The notes: generated from the letters alone by a model not told the origin. A stretch of 64,000 nucleotides of DNA from DIGJ01 sp041739345 (GCA_041739345.1 JBGSNZ010000005.1:66796-130795); one strand, 5' to 3'. Counted from the first letter of the stretch, positions 43,862 through 53,842 are shown. Numbers and translations are program-made.

Positions 43862-44830
43862 TTATTGTACCATGTTGCGATTAAGTTTATAGATTAAGTC
43901 TCCATATCCTTCCTGTATCATGTTCTCCTTTGGTATGAACTTTAGCGATGCGCTGTTGATACAATACCTTAGTCCACCCAGCTGCGTTGGTCCATCTTCA
44001 AATACATGCCCAAGATGTGCATCCCCAGTTTTGCTTCTCACCTCCGTACGTATCATACCGTGACTTTTATCTTTGATTTCGGTTACAAGGTTTTCATTAA
44101 TTGGCCTTGAAAAACTAGGCCAGCCACAACCAGATTCGAATTTGTCACTCGATACAAATAAAGGTTCCCCTGTCGTTATATCTACATAAATGCCTTCTTT
44201 GTATTCATTATAATATTCATTCACAAAAGGAGCTTCCGTAGCACTGTTTTGCGTTACATCAAATTGGATATTAGTTAAAGAGTTTTTTAATTCTTCATTT
44301 GATTTCTTCGTATATTTTTTACTTATATCAACTGCATTGATTACTTTTTTAAATTTTTCTTTTCCGATATGACAATATCCATTGGGATTCTTATCCAGAT
44401 ATTTTTGATGGTACTCTTCGGCCGAATAAAAGTTTAATAATTGACTAACTTCTATAGCAACCTCTTCTTTATACTTTTTTTGAAGTTCTTCCATTGAATT
44501 TTTTATAACTTCTTCATCTTGCAAATCCACAAAATATATACCAGTTCGGTATTGAGTACCAATATCTCCACCTTGTCTGTTTATGCTTACCGGATCTATA
44601 ATATCGTAATATAAATCTAGTAACAATGGTAGCGTAAGAATTGTATCCTCGTAAATCACCTTCACTGTTTCCGCATGACCTGTATTATGATGGCACACTT
44701 CATCATAGGTTGGATCTTGTGTATTCCCATTTGCATATCCTACCTTCGTTTCTGTCACGCCATTTATATTTTCAAAATATTTTTCAGTTCCCCAAAAGCA
44801 TCCTCCAGCCAAATAAATTTCTTTTCGCAA
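43862..44830 (-). CDS. msrAB: bifunctional peptide-methionine sulfoxide reductase MsrA-MsrB
   Basis: 322 residues. MsrA is N-terminal (~1-155), with AGGCFWGTEKYF at the very start holding the catalytic Cys, and YHQKYLDKNPNGYCHI. MsrB is C-terminal (~180-320), with ESGCGWPSFSRPI, RTEVRSKTGDAHLGHVFEDG and the catalytic Cys in LRYCINSASL. It reduces both diastereomers of methionine sulfoxide. The zinc-binding CXXC pairs of some MsrB are absent. The start is a TTG preceded by AGGAGG at nine bases; no ATG is available before the active site. It is last in the Gpx-Trx-TrxR operon, which supplies its reductant. Confidence 0.95.
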   Translation of the reverse strand: MRKEIYLAGGCFWGTEKYFENINGVTETKVGYANGNTQDPTYDEVCHHNTGHAETVKVIYEDTILTLPLLLDLYYDIIDPVSINRQGGDIGTQYRTGIYFVDLQDEEVIKNSMEELQKKYKEEVAIEVSQLLNFYSAEEYHQKYLDKNPNGYCHIGKEKFKKVINAVDISKKYTKKSNEELKNSLTNIQFDVTQNSATEAPFVNEYYNEYKEGIYVDITTGEPLFVSSDKFESGCGWPSFSRPINENLVTEIKDKSHGMIRTEVRSKTGDAHLGHVFEDGPTQLGGLRYCINSASLKFIPKENMIQEGYGDLIYKLNRNMVQ

Positions 44831-44874
44831 AATTAGTAACCTCCTAGTATTATTTCCGATGAATCAACAATTAG

Positions 44875-45777
44875 TCAACCAATGTATTCACATGCTGCTA
44901 ATGCCGCAACCGCACCATCTGCTGCTGCTGTTGCCAATTGTCTTATCGTTTTGCTTCTTGTATCTCCTGCAACAAATACCCCTTCTAAATTCGTTTTACA
45001 ATCTTCTTTTGCAATGATATATCCTTTATTATCCAATTGGATTAAATCGGAAAATGGTGCATTCTCAGGCATTTGACCAATCGCTATGAATAATCCACTC
45101 ACCGATAATTTTGTTTCCTCTTCTGTCTCTTTATTTTTTAAGATAATACTTTCTAGCTGTTCTTTTCCAATCAATTTTGAAATATATGAATTCAAAATAA
45201 TTTCAACATTGTTTTTCTTTTTGAGTGCTTGTAACAGTTTTTCTTCTCCACGGAAGGTATCTCTTCTATGAATAACATAGACTTTGCTGCAGTAAGAAGA
45301 TAAGAAAATAGCATCTTCTAAAGCTGTGTTACCACCACCATTAACGGCAACTTCTTTTCCTTTGTAGAATCCACCATCACAAGTTGCACAATATGAAATT
45401 CCACGCCCGATTAGTTCCGTTTCCTTTTCTAATCCAAGCGGTCTGTTTTTTGCTCCGGTTGCTAAAATAATACTGTTTGTAGCATATTCCTTCTGATCTG
45501 TAATTACTTTTTTATCACTTACTTCATTCTTAATTTCCAAAACTTTTTCAAACTTTATATCAGCTCCAAGTTCTTTTGCCTGTTCATATAGGTTTGTTGC
45601 AAACTCATATCCAGATATATGCTTTATTCCTGGATAATTTTCAATTTCGGGAGTATTGATAATCTGACCACCATATGCACTCGCTTCAAGTACTAGTACT
45701 TTTTTTCCTGCCCTTACTCCATAAATTGCGGCTGATAATCCTGCTGTTCCTGCTCCAACAATAATAATATCGTACAT
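44875..45777 (-). CDS. trxB: thioredoxin reductase
   Basis: 300 residues. FAD motif IIVGAGTAGLSAAIYG at the N-terminus, redox-active CATCDGGFYKGK near 137, NAD(P)H-binding VNGGGNTALEDAIFL and the C-terminal GVFVAGDTRSKTIRQLATAA. It reduces thioredoxin with NAD(P)H. Its start is 16 bp after trxA, and msrAB follows, so the whole electron path for MsrAB and Gpx is encoded together. Confidence 0.95.
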   Translation of the reverse strand: MYDIIIVGAGTAGLSAAIYGVRAGKKVLVLEASAYGGQIINTPEIENYPGIKHISGYEFATNLYEQAKELGADIKFEKVLEIKNEVSDKKVITDQKEYATNSIILATGAKNRPLGLEKETELIGRGISYCATCDGGFYKGKEVAVNGGGNTALEDAIFLSSYCSKVYVIHRRDTFRGEEKLLQALKKKNNVEIILNSYISKLIGKEQLESIILKNKETEEETKLSVSGLFIAIGQMPENAPFSDLIQLDNKGYIIAKEDCKTNLEGVFVAGDTRSKTIRQLATAAADGAVAALAACEYIG

Positions 45778-45793
45778 TAGTCTACCTCGCTTT

Positions 45794-46105
45794 TTATTTA
45801 CTTATCATTTCCAAAATATCCGATTTTGATTTTAATCCAACCGAGGACTCAACGACTTCTCCATTTTTAAATACTTTAAGAGTAGGAATTGTCATAATTT
45901 TAAATCTTTTTGCAAGTTCACTTTGTTCATCTACATTTATTTTGCAAACCTTCACTTCTGTAAGTTCATCTGCCAATTCTTCTACAATTGGTAAAAGCAT
46001 CTTGCAAGGTCCACACCATGATGCCCAAAAATCTACTAAAACTACTTTCTTTTCATTTAAAACTTCTTCCTCAAAATTATCTACTGTTATTTGTATTGCT
46101 GCCAT
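45794..46105 (-). CDS. trxA: thioredoxin
   Basis: 103 residues from the ATG following AGGAGG; a TTG two codons earlier is too close to the ribosome site. The active site is WASWCGPCKM near residue 30, with conserved cis-Pro in MTIPTLKVFKNG. It is the reductant for the downstream MsrAB and probably for the upstream peroxidase. Confidence 0.96.
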   Translation of the reverse strand: MAAIQITVDNFEEEVLNEKKVVLVDFWASWCGPCKMLLPIVEELADELTEVKVCKINVDEQSELAKRFKIMTIPTLKVFKNGEVVESSVGLKSKSDILEMISK

Positions 46106-46150
46106 ATTCAATTCCTCCTATGTGATTATAATTAACATTCGTAGCTTTTT

Positions 46151-46624
46151 TTATAATAGTGCTGCGATTTTTTTATCGATTTTTTCTGGTTTATCTGTTG
46201 GCGCAAATCGCTCAACTATATTTCCATTTCTATCTACTAAAAACTTTGTAAAATTCCATTTTATTTGTGTTCCTAATATTGCTTTGCTATGTTCCTTCAA
46301 ATAGTGAAATAAAGGCTCTTCATTTGCTCCATTTACTTCAATTTTTGAAAACATTGGAAATGTAGTGCCATACTTTAATTGACAAAATTGATGAATTTCT
46401 TCATTACTACCAGGTGCCTGATTTCCAAATTGGTTACAAGGGAAATCTAGAACAAAAAAACCTTGATTTTGATACTTGTCATATAATTTTTGTAACCCTT
46501 CATATTGAGGTGTGAATCCGCATCCCGTCGCTGTGTTTACGATCAATAACACCTTACCTTCAAATTGTTTCATTGAAATGTTAGTTCCATTTTCATCTTT
46601 TACTTCAATATCGTATATGCTCAT
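46151..46624 (-). CDS. glutathione peroxidase-family thiol peroxidase
   Basis: 157 residues. Catalytic Cys in NTATGCGFTPQYEGL (Cys rather than selenocysteine), with the partner Gln and Trp in FPCNQFGNQAPGS and KWNFTKFLVDRNG completing the tetrad. In Clostridia such proteins usually run on thioredoxin rather than glutathione; the following trxA-trxB genes fit that. It is first gene of the operon, with a consensus promoter upstream. Confidence 0.92.
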   Translation of the reverse strand: MSIYDIEVKDENGTNISMKQFEGKVLLIVNTATGCGFTPQYEGLQKLYDKYQNQGFFVLDFPCNQFGNQAPGSNEEIHQFCQLKYGTTFPMFSKIEVNGANEEPLFHYLKEHSKAILGTQIKWNFTKFLVDRNGNIVERFAPTDKPEKIDKKIAALL

Positions 46625-46694
46625 CTTATTAATATCTCCTTTTCTTTTTATGATTGTGTGCTTTTAAATTGTATGCAATTGGTTTTATATCTAA

Positions 46695-46723
46695 TATATA
46701 TACCTTTTTATTCCAACTGTCAA
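46695..46723 (-). promoter_or_regulatory. sigma-A-type promoter of the gpx-trxA-trxB-msrAB operon
   Basis: On the minus strand: TTGACA, 17 bases, TATATA. It lies about 75 bp before the gpx ATG. Near-consensus boxes and ideal spacing. No obvious PerR-type inverted repeat overlaps it. Confidence 0.7.
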
Positions 46724-46778
46724 GTAGTTTTATGAAAATTAGCCTAGTTTTCGTTTTAATAATAAATGAATACACGAA

Positions 46779-46822
46779 GGCTGCCCTATTGTTCAAAATT
46801 TTAATATGAACCATAGGCAGCC
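46779..46822 (-). terminator. hairpin after the GH43 gene
   Basis: GGCTGCC...GTTCA pairs with TGAAC...GGCAGCC (about 16 bp, one mismatch and one bulge). It lies ~35 bp beyond the stop of the giant secreted enzyme and before the gpx promoter. There is no strong U run; termination is probable from position. Confidence 0.55.
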
Positions 46823-46855
46823 CTCGTTATCCGTTTTAATCTCTCATTTTTAGCT

Positions 46856-49800
46856 TTATTTCTTTATCGTAAAGACATATTTCTTTGCTTTCGCAATTTC
46901 CTTACCGTTTGTATAACATACATTCTTCGTAACATATACCGAATATGTTTTTCCTGCCTCATAGTTTTTAACTGGTTTAACTATAATTTTATTTCCTTTT
47001 ACACTTACTTTCACATCTACCGAGTTTCCTTTGGAATCCAGTGCATATACACTGTCTTTTGTTACAGTTTTGCCGTCAATGTTTTCACTGAATTTTGCAG
47101 TTACAACCTTATTGGCACTCTTCTTTGTTTTATACTTGATAGCTTCTTCATTTAGATTAGTCTTTACCAGAGTAAAGCTACTGAATTTATCTATCTCAAC
47201 AGACATCTTCGTTGGTTTTCCAGTCTCATCATATGCAATCATTCCTTTCATAAGACGGTTTTCTCCATCACTATGCTGTACCAATATCGCCAGTGATTCT
47301 ACAAATTTTTTCCTCTCACTCTTTTTGGTTGGTATCATACTTTCAGGAATTGGAAGTACAATCTGAGTTTTCAATGCGTAATTCGTATGGATATCCACTG
47401 GTGTACCAAGCATAAAAGCACCTTTTGACATATTTGTTAACAGCTCTTTGGTCGCTTCGGTTTGCTTTTTCTGCGTTATATCCGTTACCAGGATACTTAC
47501 TCCATCTTCTGTTTTTGCAATACTGCTAGTCGGTATGACTAGACTTATCTGTGGTAGATTTACCGTTACTCCAATTTTATTCTGGCTGAATACTTCTGAA
47601 ACATCTTTGGAGAGAACTAGCTTTATCTGGTCACTTGCATTTTTATCCTTTGCAATATCACTTAAATCAATCGTCACTTCTACTTTCTTTTGGGACAATA
47701 CACTTTTGATAACTTTTAGCGCTTCCTCTTTTCCTAACTCAACCATATCTGTCGTAACTCCAGTTGAATCTTTAGTATTCGTTACTTTTACTTTTACGGC
47801 AACCGTTTCTCCCTCTGTATCTCCAATGGTTATGTTTGCCTTCTTTTCCTTTATCGTTCCTGTTGTATTTCCTGAGTTATCTGTATATTTTGCTAATACT
47901 GTTAACTCATATGTTTTCTCAAAAATTTTTACTCCGTGATAGTTACCGTTAACAGTAATTGTTACCGTCTTGCTTGTTTCATTATTTGCAGTTACAGTTC
48001 CATCTTCTGCAATAACAGTAGAATCGGAAGATGACCAAGAAAGTGTAACTCCATTGGAAGTTTTTAAGAAATTAAGATTTGATGTTATCTTATCAATACT
48101 GTCATTGCTTCCAAGCATATCTTTTTGTAGCGTATTCAATACTGTATCTTTTAACCCCTCATAGGTCTTACCGCTTTCGGATACGATAATAGTTGTCGTA
48201 ACCGTTCTATCCTTTGATGGCAGAACGTCTTCGCTTGATAAATTGAATACAGGAAGTCCTTCGGAATCGAAGAAGACCTGTTTCATTCTTGTATGTCTGC
48301 ATGGATCGTTTAAATCGGAGGATGCAGCAAATTCGCATTCCCCATTTGCACAATTTTCTGGTCTTGCATGATATACAATGACGGTGTTTCCATATTCATC
48401 TGTTGTATAGGAGTTATGTCCTGGTCCGTATTGATCAACCAAATCCTCGGTTGTTAATAGAGGATATGCATTTTTTGTCCAAACACTAGGATTGGTTAGG
48501 TCTGCCTTACTATCTGCTGAAAGTACACCAAGACAATAGGTCTTATCAACAGAGGATGCAGAAAATCCTAAATATATTTTTCCGTTGCGTTGAATCGCTA
48601 CTGGTCCTTCATTTACGGTATCATTGCTGGATTCCCATGCATAATTCGGTACCGATATTTTAACTGCATCACTGGTAAGCTGCTGTGGATTACTGCTATC
48701 TACCGTTGCAATAAAGATACTAGATACCGTATCAACCTGAGCCCACGATACATAGCTCTTTCCATCGCATTCAAAGTAAGTCATGTCCAGAGAGAAATTT
48801 GTGAAGGCTTTGCTATCGATCGATTTTGCCTTCATAATACCTAACATTGTCCAACTGTTTGGATCCATCATGTTATCGCCTGTGTATTTTAATACATGAG
48901 GGCGAATGGACCATACATTACTGCTTGATGTACTTGCTGTACAAAAGATGTACCAGCTGTTACCAATTTTATGCATTTCTGGTGCCCAGATATAACGGAA
49001 ATAAGAACCTGAACTTTGTGTATCTGCTGACCAGATGGTTACTTCTTGTGCTGTAGCTAATCCTGCAATCGAAGTCGCTCTTCTTAAAACAACTCGATCA
49101 TAACCAGTTCCTGAACCACGAACTGGATAAGAAGCCGTAAAGTAATAATATCCATCATCTCCCTTTACAACATGTGGATCTGCACGCTCTTCAATCAAAG
49201 GTGTTTCTGTATATTCATTGGTATTTACCCTACCCGTTATCGTATAGCTTCCATTTACCTTCGTATTAATTTTATTTAATTCCTTTTGATCCCAGGTAAT
49301 TCCATACGTTTTCTTTTCACCATTGCTATAGCTTACCTCGATGGAGTCTGTTAGCTTGCCGAGGGTTTCACCCGTTTTTACCCCAACATTTCCGATATCG
49401 CTAACTTTTGTGCTGTAAATATCTCCAAATTTTGCCGACAATTTATCGAATTCACTATCTGTAAGATCAAATACAGAACTTTCGATTGCTCCATCTGGTA
49501 AGGTTGCTGTCACTTTGGACATCGTATATGTTGCTATAACTGGCTCGGTAAAGCTCTTAAAATCAGCTGTTTTGGATAAATAGGTCTTACCGTCAATTCC
49601 TGTCCAGTAAACAAAATAGCTCTTTGAACCATCATCATAGCTACATTCAATATCTGTCACAGTAATACCAGTTGCATTGAGCTTCACGTATCTTTCATTG
49701 TCAAAATGAATGAGATCTTTTGAATCATACAACATGATGTAACTGCTACTATTGTTGTCGGTCGCAATTAATCCATAGCTTCCATCTGCTTTCTTAAATA

Positions 49801-52800
49801 CCACTGGATTACCCATCTTCTTTGTTCCAACCGTTGGATACAAAATCGCCTTTTTGTGATTCAATGGAACAAAGGTTTCTCCATCGGTGGAATATGCATA
49901 ATGTAAGGTATCCGTTCTTGTCGTATCTCCAGATACAACATAGGTCAATAATTTCTTAGAGGTATTGTTGATAAAGCTTCCTTTTATTTTCCAAATTTGT
50001 GGCGTCTTTAGACCATCTGCCGTAATCGTAACACTAGTACCCTCTTTTGATAAATCGATTCCGTTGGATAGATCTGTTTTTAATGTGAAACCTTCCTCCA
50101 TAACAAGGTTTACTTTTGCCTTGCTTAAATCGGTATTTTTACTTCTGGCTTTGTCAAAATACAAATTTAAAACATGATTTTCTTGGTCTAGCTTCGATGT
50201 TGATAGTTGTAGTCCGTCTACCGTAGCACCTTTTAAACCAGCTATGCTGATTCCCCGTGTCTGAGCAACCTCTATATTACTGAGTGCTCGGTTGTACACT
50301 TTTATATTGTCAAAATAGCCTTTAAAATATGCATCTCCCGAATAAAAAGATTTTCCTAGGTAGGAAACCAAGTTTCTTCCCAGATCTGTCATCTTGACAC
50401 CAAGATTCTTATTCTTTGCTATTTGCACACCGTTTTGATAGATAACCATAGCGGAATCTGTCACTACAATCGTTATATTCGTCCACTTGTTTAAGATGGA
50501 ATCAACCGCTGCCGAAGCTTCATATTCTGATCCATAAGAACTTTTCGTGAATGCATTTCGTATCTGCGTTGGATTTGTCTTTAAGAACATATATTTGTTA
50601 CTGTCCTTGCCCACCGTCCATGTAAAGAAGTTTCCTCCTGTTGTAGCAGATTTTATATCCATGGAGATGGTAAACGTATTTCTTCCAGTAAAGAAATTGT
50701 CTTCAAAAGCTGCATAGGATCCGTTCGTTCCATCTAAATATAATACCTGTGAATTGGTATCCTTTTCAGTTACATAGGTTGCTTTTCCATATAGGCTACC
50801 ATTGTGATTATTTCCACTACCATCCTTAACCGTGTTTCCTGATAAGCTCTCATCAAAATCATAAGAAATTACTGGATTTTCCTGTTTCTCTTCCTCTACC
50901 TCATTTACATTGTTGTATGCTTTTGTTAAGGCTTGGTATTCTTTTGCTGTGATTCGTAAGATAGTTCCATGTCGCTTCAAATTACTTCCCAAATTATAAT
51001 TGCTAACCTTCGTGAATTTTCCACTTGATAAATCGTTTGTGATCAATGGAAGATAACCGCCTCCAGTTCCATACTGGTCTACCATAAGGCACCAGGTATC
51101 TTTTGAAGCATCATCTTCATTGAGCTTGTAAATCAATGGTCCTTCTACTCCAGAGAGACTTCCAAGCATTTCGGAATTGACCGTAGTCCATGTGGAATTC
51201 AAAAGCTGACTGCTGCTATCAAGTCCAACTCTCTTTGTTGTCTCGTCTTTTGAATACCGATAATACGCATCATTATATTTGATAATCGTAGAATCAATGA
51301 CGTGATTTTCCCTTTCCAAATAAATCTGTGGCTTGGTAAAGGTATAAAAATCTCTTGTTTTTGCGTAATAGATTCTTTGCTTTGCCGAACTATCCGTTGG
51401 TAACTTCACCATAGATGCCCAGTAAACCAAATATTCTCCTGTCTTTTCATCATAAATGGCTTCAGGCGCCCATACGCATCCCGCACTCTCTACTCCTACT
51501 TCTACCATTCTAGGATTTGACCAGGTCACCAAATCATTTGATTCCCAAATAATCAACGCCTTACTTCCACTAGACTGTGACTCACCCCAAGAGGTTCCGC
51601 CTCCAATGCAAAGATCCGTTGCGATTTGATAAAATTTATCACCGTCAGGTGAACGTAATATAAATGGGTCTCTCACACCTCCATCACCAAGCGAAGATGT
51701 CATTACTGCCTCACCTGCATTGAGGTCTGTCCAGTGAAAACCATCCTGGCTGGATGAAAAATAAATCTGCTCCGCTGTGTTCCCACTTTCTCCAATAAAG
51801 TGCGTAAATAAATAATCCGTATATTCGGATTCTTTGATTGCTACGGGTTTTGCTTTCACCGTAACTTTAATTTCCTTACTATCCGTTACGTTGCCGCTTG
51901 TAATCGTCGCTGTTAAGGTTACTTCTTTATCGTCTACCTGTCTTGTGACTACCCCGGCCGGCGTATCATCATATCCTGTGTTTGTTTTTTTACTTACACT
52001 AATTACCGTACTATCGGATGTTTGCCATGTTAGCTTGGCGCCCTCTTTCGTACTATCTGGTAACGTAATGTTTCCTCTAATATCATTTGCTCCTGGAATG
52101 GTTAGCGTTTTCATTGCCAAATCCACAATTTCTGCATCTGTCAGCTCTATTTTGCCGAATTTTTCTGCTACTTCTTGCGCAGTCAAGCTATAGTTATATA
52201 CCTTGAACTCGGATACCTTACCTTTAAATGCTGGGTCTGGTGTGTATAAGGATTTTCCAATATATCCAATAATCGCTGGTCCACTTGCGGTAAACGCTGC
52301 TCCGCTTGCGGTTTGTATAATATCTTGCACTTTATATGTATGCGCAATGCTTCCAACTGATTTTCCATTCATATAAAGGTCAATCATGCCATCTGAAAAA
52401 GCCGCTGTTACTGTGTTATAAGCACTAGTATTAATCGATCCTGTTTCGTTTAGCTTCTCATCATTGCTGTCCTTGATTCCATACCGCATCGTCCCATTTC
52501 CCTGTCTTGGGTTACAGAACACATAATTTTTAACATTCGGCCAGACATCCTCTTTGGCTCCTAAGCAGTAGAGCCAGTGGTTCGCTGCTGTACTTGTCGT
52601 AAAGGTTGTTTCAATCGTAAAGGTTTCATCCTTACCAACCGCTCCATCTGGCAATGCTACATACTTTGACTTATCTCCAGTAAAAGATAACACCTTCGTT
52701 CCATTGTCATCAACAAAATCGGAGTTGGTGAAACCTACGAGTTGTGCATCATGTCCATTTCCTGTTTCATCGGTTAGTTTCTGAAGCTTTTCATTCATCT

Positions 52801-53584
52801 TATAATGCGTAATTAAGGTTGTTTTTTCTTTAATCTCTTTTGCTGTTAACGAATAATTATAAACCTTAAAATCCGACAATTTTCCAATCAATGCAGGGTC
52901 TGGTGTATACAACGATTTTCCAATATAACCAATAGCATCGGTCTTATCTTTTACCCCATTTTTTAGGATATCTTGTACAAGATAGGTATGATCTACTGTT
53001 CCTACTAGCACTGCATTGAGATAAACACTTATCTTCCCGCTTGCGTATACTGCTGTTATCGTGTTATAGACTCCTGAAGTTGCATTTCCTGACTGATTTA
53101 ATTTTTCATTCGAACTGTCCTTGAGTCCACATCGAATGCTTCCACTATTGGCTTGCATTGGGTTACAAAATACATAATTATTTACATTTGGCCAAACATC
53201 CTCTTTTGTCCCCAGGCAATAGAGCCAGTGATTGGCTTTTGTACTCGTATTGAATGTAGCCTCAATGGTGAAGGTTTCATCATCGCCTACTACTCCATCC
53301 GGTAACTTTACGTACTTTGATTTATTCCCTGTAAATGACAGTACCGTGGATCCATTCTCCTCCATAAAATCGGTCGATTCAAATCCCACTAATGTTGCAT
53401 CATGACCATTTCCCGATACATCGGTTAACATGTTTCCTGTCTTCGCCATCGTGTAATGTGTAATTAAGGTATCTGTACTTGTCGTTGTACTGACATCCTC
53501 TGCCCCAACATTACGGCTCGGTAATAATGTAACAAGTATAATTATTACCAACAGTTTTGCTATGATTCGTTTCTTTTTCATCAT
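46856..53584 (-). CDS. secreted multi-domain GH43 arabinan/xylan-degrading protein
   Basis: 2242 residues. Signal peptide to ~28. Two LamG-like modules (~40-255 and ~258-475) are near-duplicates; both contain WLYCLG and a PNV.NYVFCNP block. An Ig-like module follows (~480-585). GH43 module I (~590-900) has the base in GVRDPFIL (~634), VWAPEAIYD (~705) and acid in EGPLIYKL (~815). A third LamG is at ~905-1105. A GH43-like propeller (~1180-1400) has no visible catalytic motifs. GH43 module II (~1455-1780) has ERADPHVV (~1466), WAPEMH (~1533), NEGPVAI (~1660) and GPGHNS (~1720). Ig-like and SbsA-like C-terminal modules complete it. It probably trims arabinose side chains or arabinan outside the cell. 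No cell-wall anchor is seen. Confidence 0.88.
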   Translation of the reverse strand: MMKKKRIIAKLLVIIILVTLLPSRNVGAEDVSTTTSTDTLITHYTMAKTGNMLTDVSGNGHDATLVGFESTDFMEENGSTVLSFTGNKSKYVKLPDGVVGDDETFTIEATFNTSTKANHWLYCLGTKEDVWPNVNNYVFCNPMQANSGSIRCGLKDSSNEKLNQSGNATSGVYNTITAVYASGKISVYLNAVLVGTVDHTYLVQDILKNGVKDKTDAIGYIGKSLYTPDPALIGKLSDFKVYNYSLTAKEIKEKTTLITHYKMNEKLQKLTDETGNGHDAQLVGFTNSDFVDDNGTKVLSFTGDKSKYVALPDGAVGKDETFTIETTFTTSTAANHWLYCLGAKEDVWPNVKNYVFCNPRQGNGTMRYGIKDSNDEKLNETGSINTSAYNTVTAAFSDGMIDLYMNGKSVGSIAHTYKVQDIIQTASGAAFTASGPAIIGYIGKSLYTPDPAFKGKVSEFKVYNYSLTAQEVAEKFGKIELTDAEIVDLAMKTLTIPGANDIRGNITLPDSTKEGAKLTWQTSDSTVISVSKKTNTGYDDTPAGVVTRQVDDKEVTLTATITSGNVTDSKEIKVTVKAKPVAIKESEYTDYLFTHFIGESGNTAEQIYFSSSQDGFHWTDLNAGEAVMTSSLGDGGVRDPFILRSPDGDKFYQIATDLCIGGGTSWGESQSSGSKALIIWESNDLVTWSNPRMVEVGVESAGCVWAPEAIYDEKTGEYLVYWASMVKLPTDSSAKQRIYYAKTRDFYTFTKPQIYLERENHVIDSTIIKYNDAYYRYSKDETTKRVGLDSSSQLLNSTWTTVNSEMLGSLSGVEGPLIYKLNEDDASKDTWCLMVDQYGTGGGYLPLITNDLSSGKFTKVSNYNLGSNLKRHGTILRITAKEYQALTKAYNNVNEVEEEKQENPVISYDFDESLSGNTVKDGSGNNHNGSLYGKATYVTEKDTNSQVLYLDGTNGSYAAFEDNFFTGRNTFTISMDIKSATTGGNFFTWTVGKDSNKYMFLKTNPTQIRNAFTKSSYGSEYEASAAVDSILNKWTNITIVVTDSAMVIYQNGVQIAKNKNLGVKMTDLGRNLVSYLGKSFYSGDAYFKGYFDNIKVYNRALSNIEVAQTRGISIAGLKGATVDGLQLSTSKLDQENHVLNLYFDKARSKNTDLSKAKVNLVMEEGFTLKTDLSNGIDLSKEGTSVTITADGLKTPQIWKIKGSFINNTSKKLLTYVVSGDTTRTDTLHYAYSTDGETFVPLNHKKAILYPTVGTKKMGNPVVFKKADGSYGLIATDNNSSSYIMLYDSKDLIHFDNERYVKLNATGITVTDIECSYDDGSKSYFVYWTGIDGKTYLSKTADFKSFTEPVIATYTMSKVTATLPDGAIESSVFDLTDSEFDKLSAKFGDIYSTKVSDIGNVGVKTGETLGKLTDSIEVSYSNGEKKTYGITWDQKELNKINTKVNGSYTITGRVNTNEYTETPLIEERADPHVVKGDDGYYYFTASYPVRGSGTGYDRVVLRRATSIAGLATAQEVTIWSADTQSSGSYFRYIWAPEMHKIGNSWYIFCTASTSSSNVWSIRPHVLKYTGDNMMDPNSWTMLGIMKAKSIDSKAFTNFSLDMTYFECDGKSYVSWAQVDTVSSIFIATVDSSNPQQLTSDAVKISVPNYAWESSNDTVNEGPVAIQRNGKIYLGFSASSVDKTYCLGVLSADSKADLTNPSVWTKNAYPLLTTEDLVDQYGPGHNSYTTDEYGNTVIVYHARPENCANGECEFAASSDLNDPCRHTRMKQVFFDSEGLPVFNLSSEDVLPSKDRTVTTTIIVSESGKTYEGLKDTVLNTLQKDMLGSNDSIDKITSNLNFLKTSNGVTLSWSSSDSTVIAEDGTVTANNETSKTVTITVNGNYHGVKIFEKTYELTVLAKYTDNSGNTTGTIKEKKANITIGDTEGETVAVKVKVTNTKDSTGVTTDMVELGKEEALKVIKSVLSQKKVEVTIDLSDIAKDKNASDQIKLVLSKDVSEVFSQNKIGVTVNLPQISLVIPTSSIAKTEDGVSILVTDITQKKQTEATKELLTNMSKGAFMLGTPVDIHTNYALKTQIVLPIPESMIPTKKSERKKFVESLAILVQHSDGENRLMKGMIAYDETGKPTKMSVEIDKFSSFTLVKTNLNEEAIKYKTKKSANKVVTAKFSENIDGKTVTKDSVYALDSKGNSVDVKVSVKGNKIIVKPVKNYEAGKTYSVYVTKNVCYTNGKEIAKAKKYVFTIKK

Positions 53585-53617
53585 AACTATCCCCTTCCTT
53601 CTCCATTTTCTATATAA

Positions 53618-53650
53618 TCATCCCCAACGAAATGATTATTTCATCCCCAA
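53618..53650. promoter_or_regulatory. direct repeats in the 5' leader of the GH43 gene
   Basis: TCATCCCCAA occurs twice, 23 bp apart start to start (about two helical turns). Between them lies a near-palindrome GAAATGATTATTTC. The pair sits 34-66 bp upstream of the start codon, downstream of the predicted promoter, where a bound regulator could block elongation. Confidence 0.4.
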
Positions 53651-53695
53651 TTTGTATCCCCTGCCTGATTTTAAATATAAGTGGCATTGTCCTAC

Positions 53696-53724
53696 ATTAT
53701 ATGAAATCGAATCATCAACATAAA
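53696..53724 (-). promoter_or_regulatory. putative promoter of the GH43 gene
   Basis: On the minus strand: TTTATG, 17 bases, TATAAT. The -10 is consensus and the -35 weak, suggesting a promoter that needs activation. Confidence 0.45.
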
Positions 53725-53842
53725 TAAATTTTCTTACTAAGATTGTCTATTATTTTCTGTTTTATAAGTTTTGGCTTTGAACAATTAATACAACTTTTGA
53801 TTTTTTTTAGATTTTATTTCGTTTTTGTACGATTGCATACCA

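Noticed and set aside
46629..46814. 61-codon ORF upstream of gpx
   Set aside because: It covers the consensus gpx promoter and part of the upstream hairpin, has no ribosome site and looks like chance.
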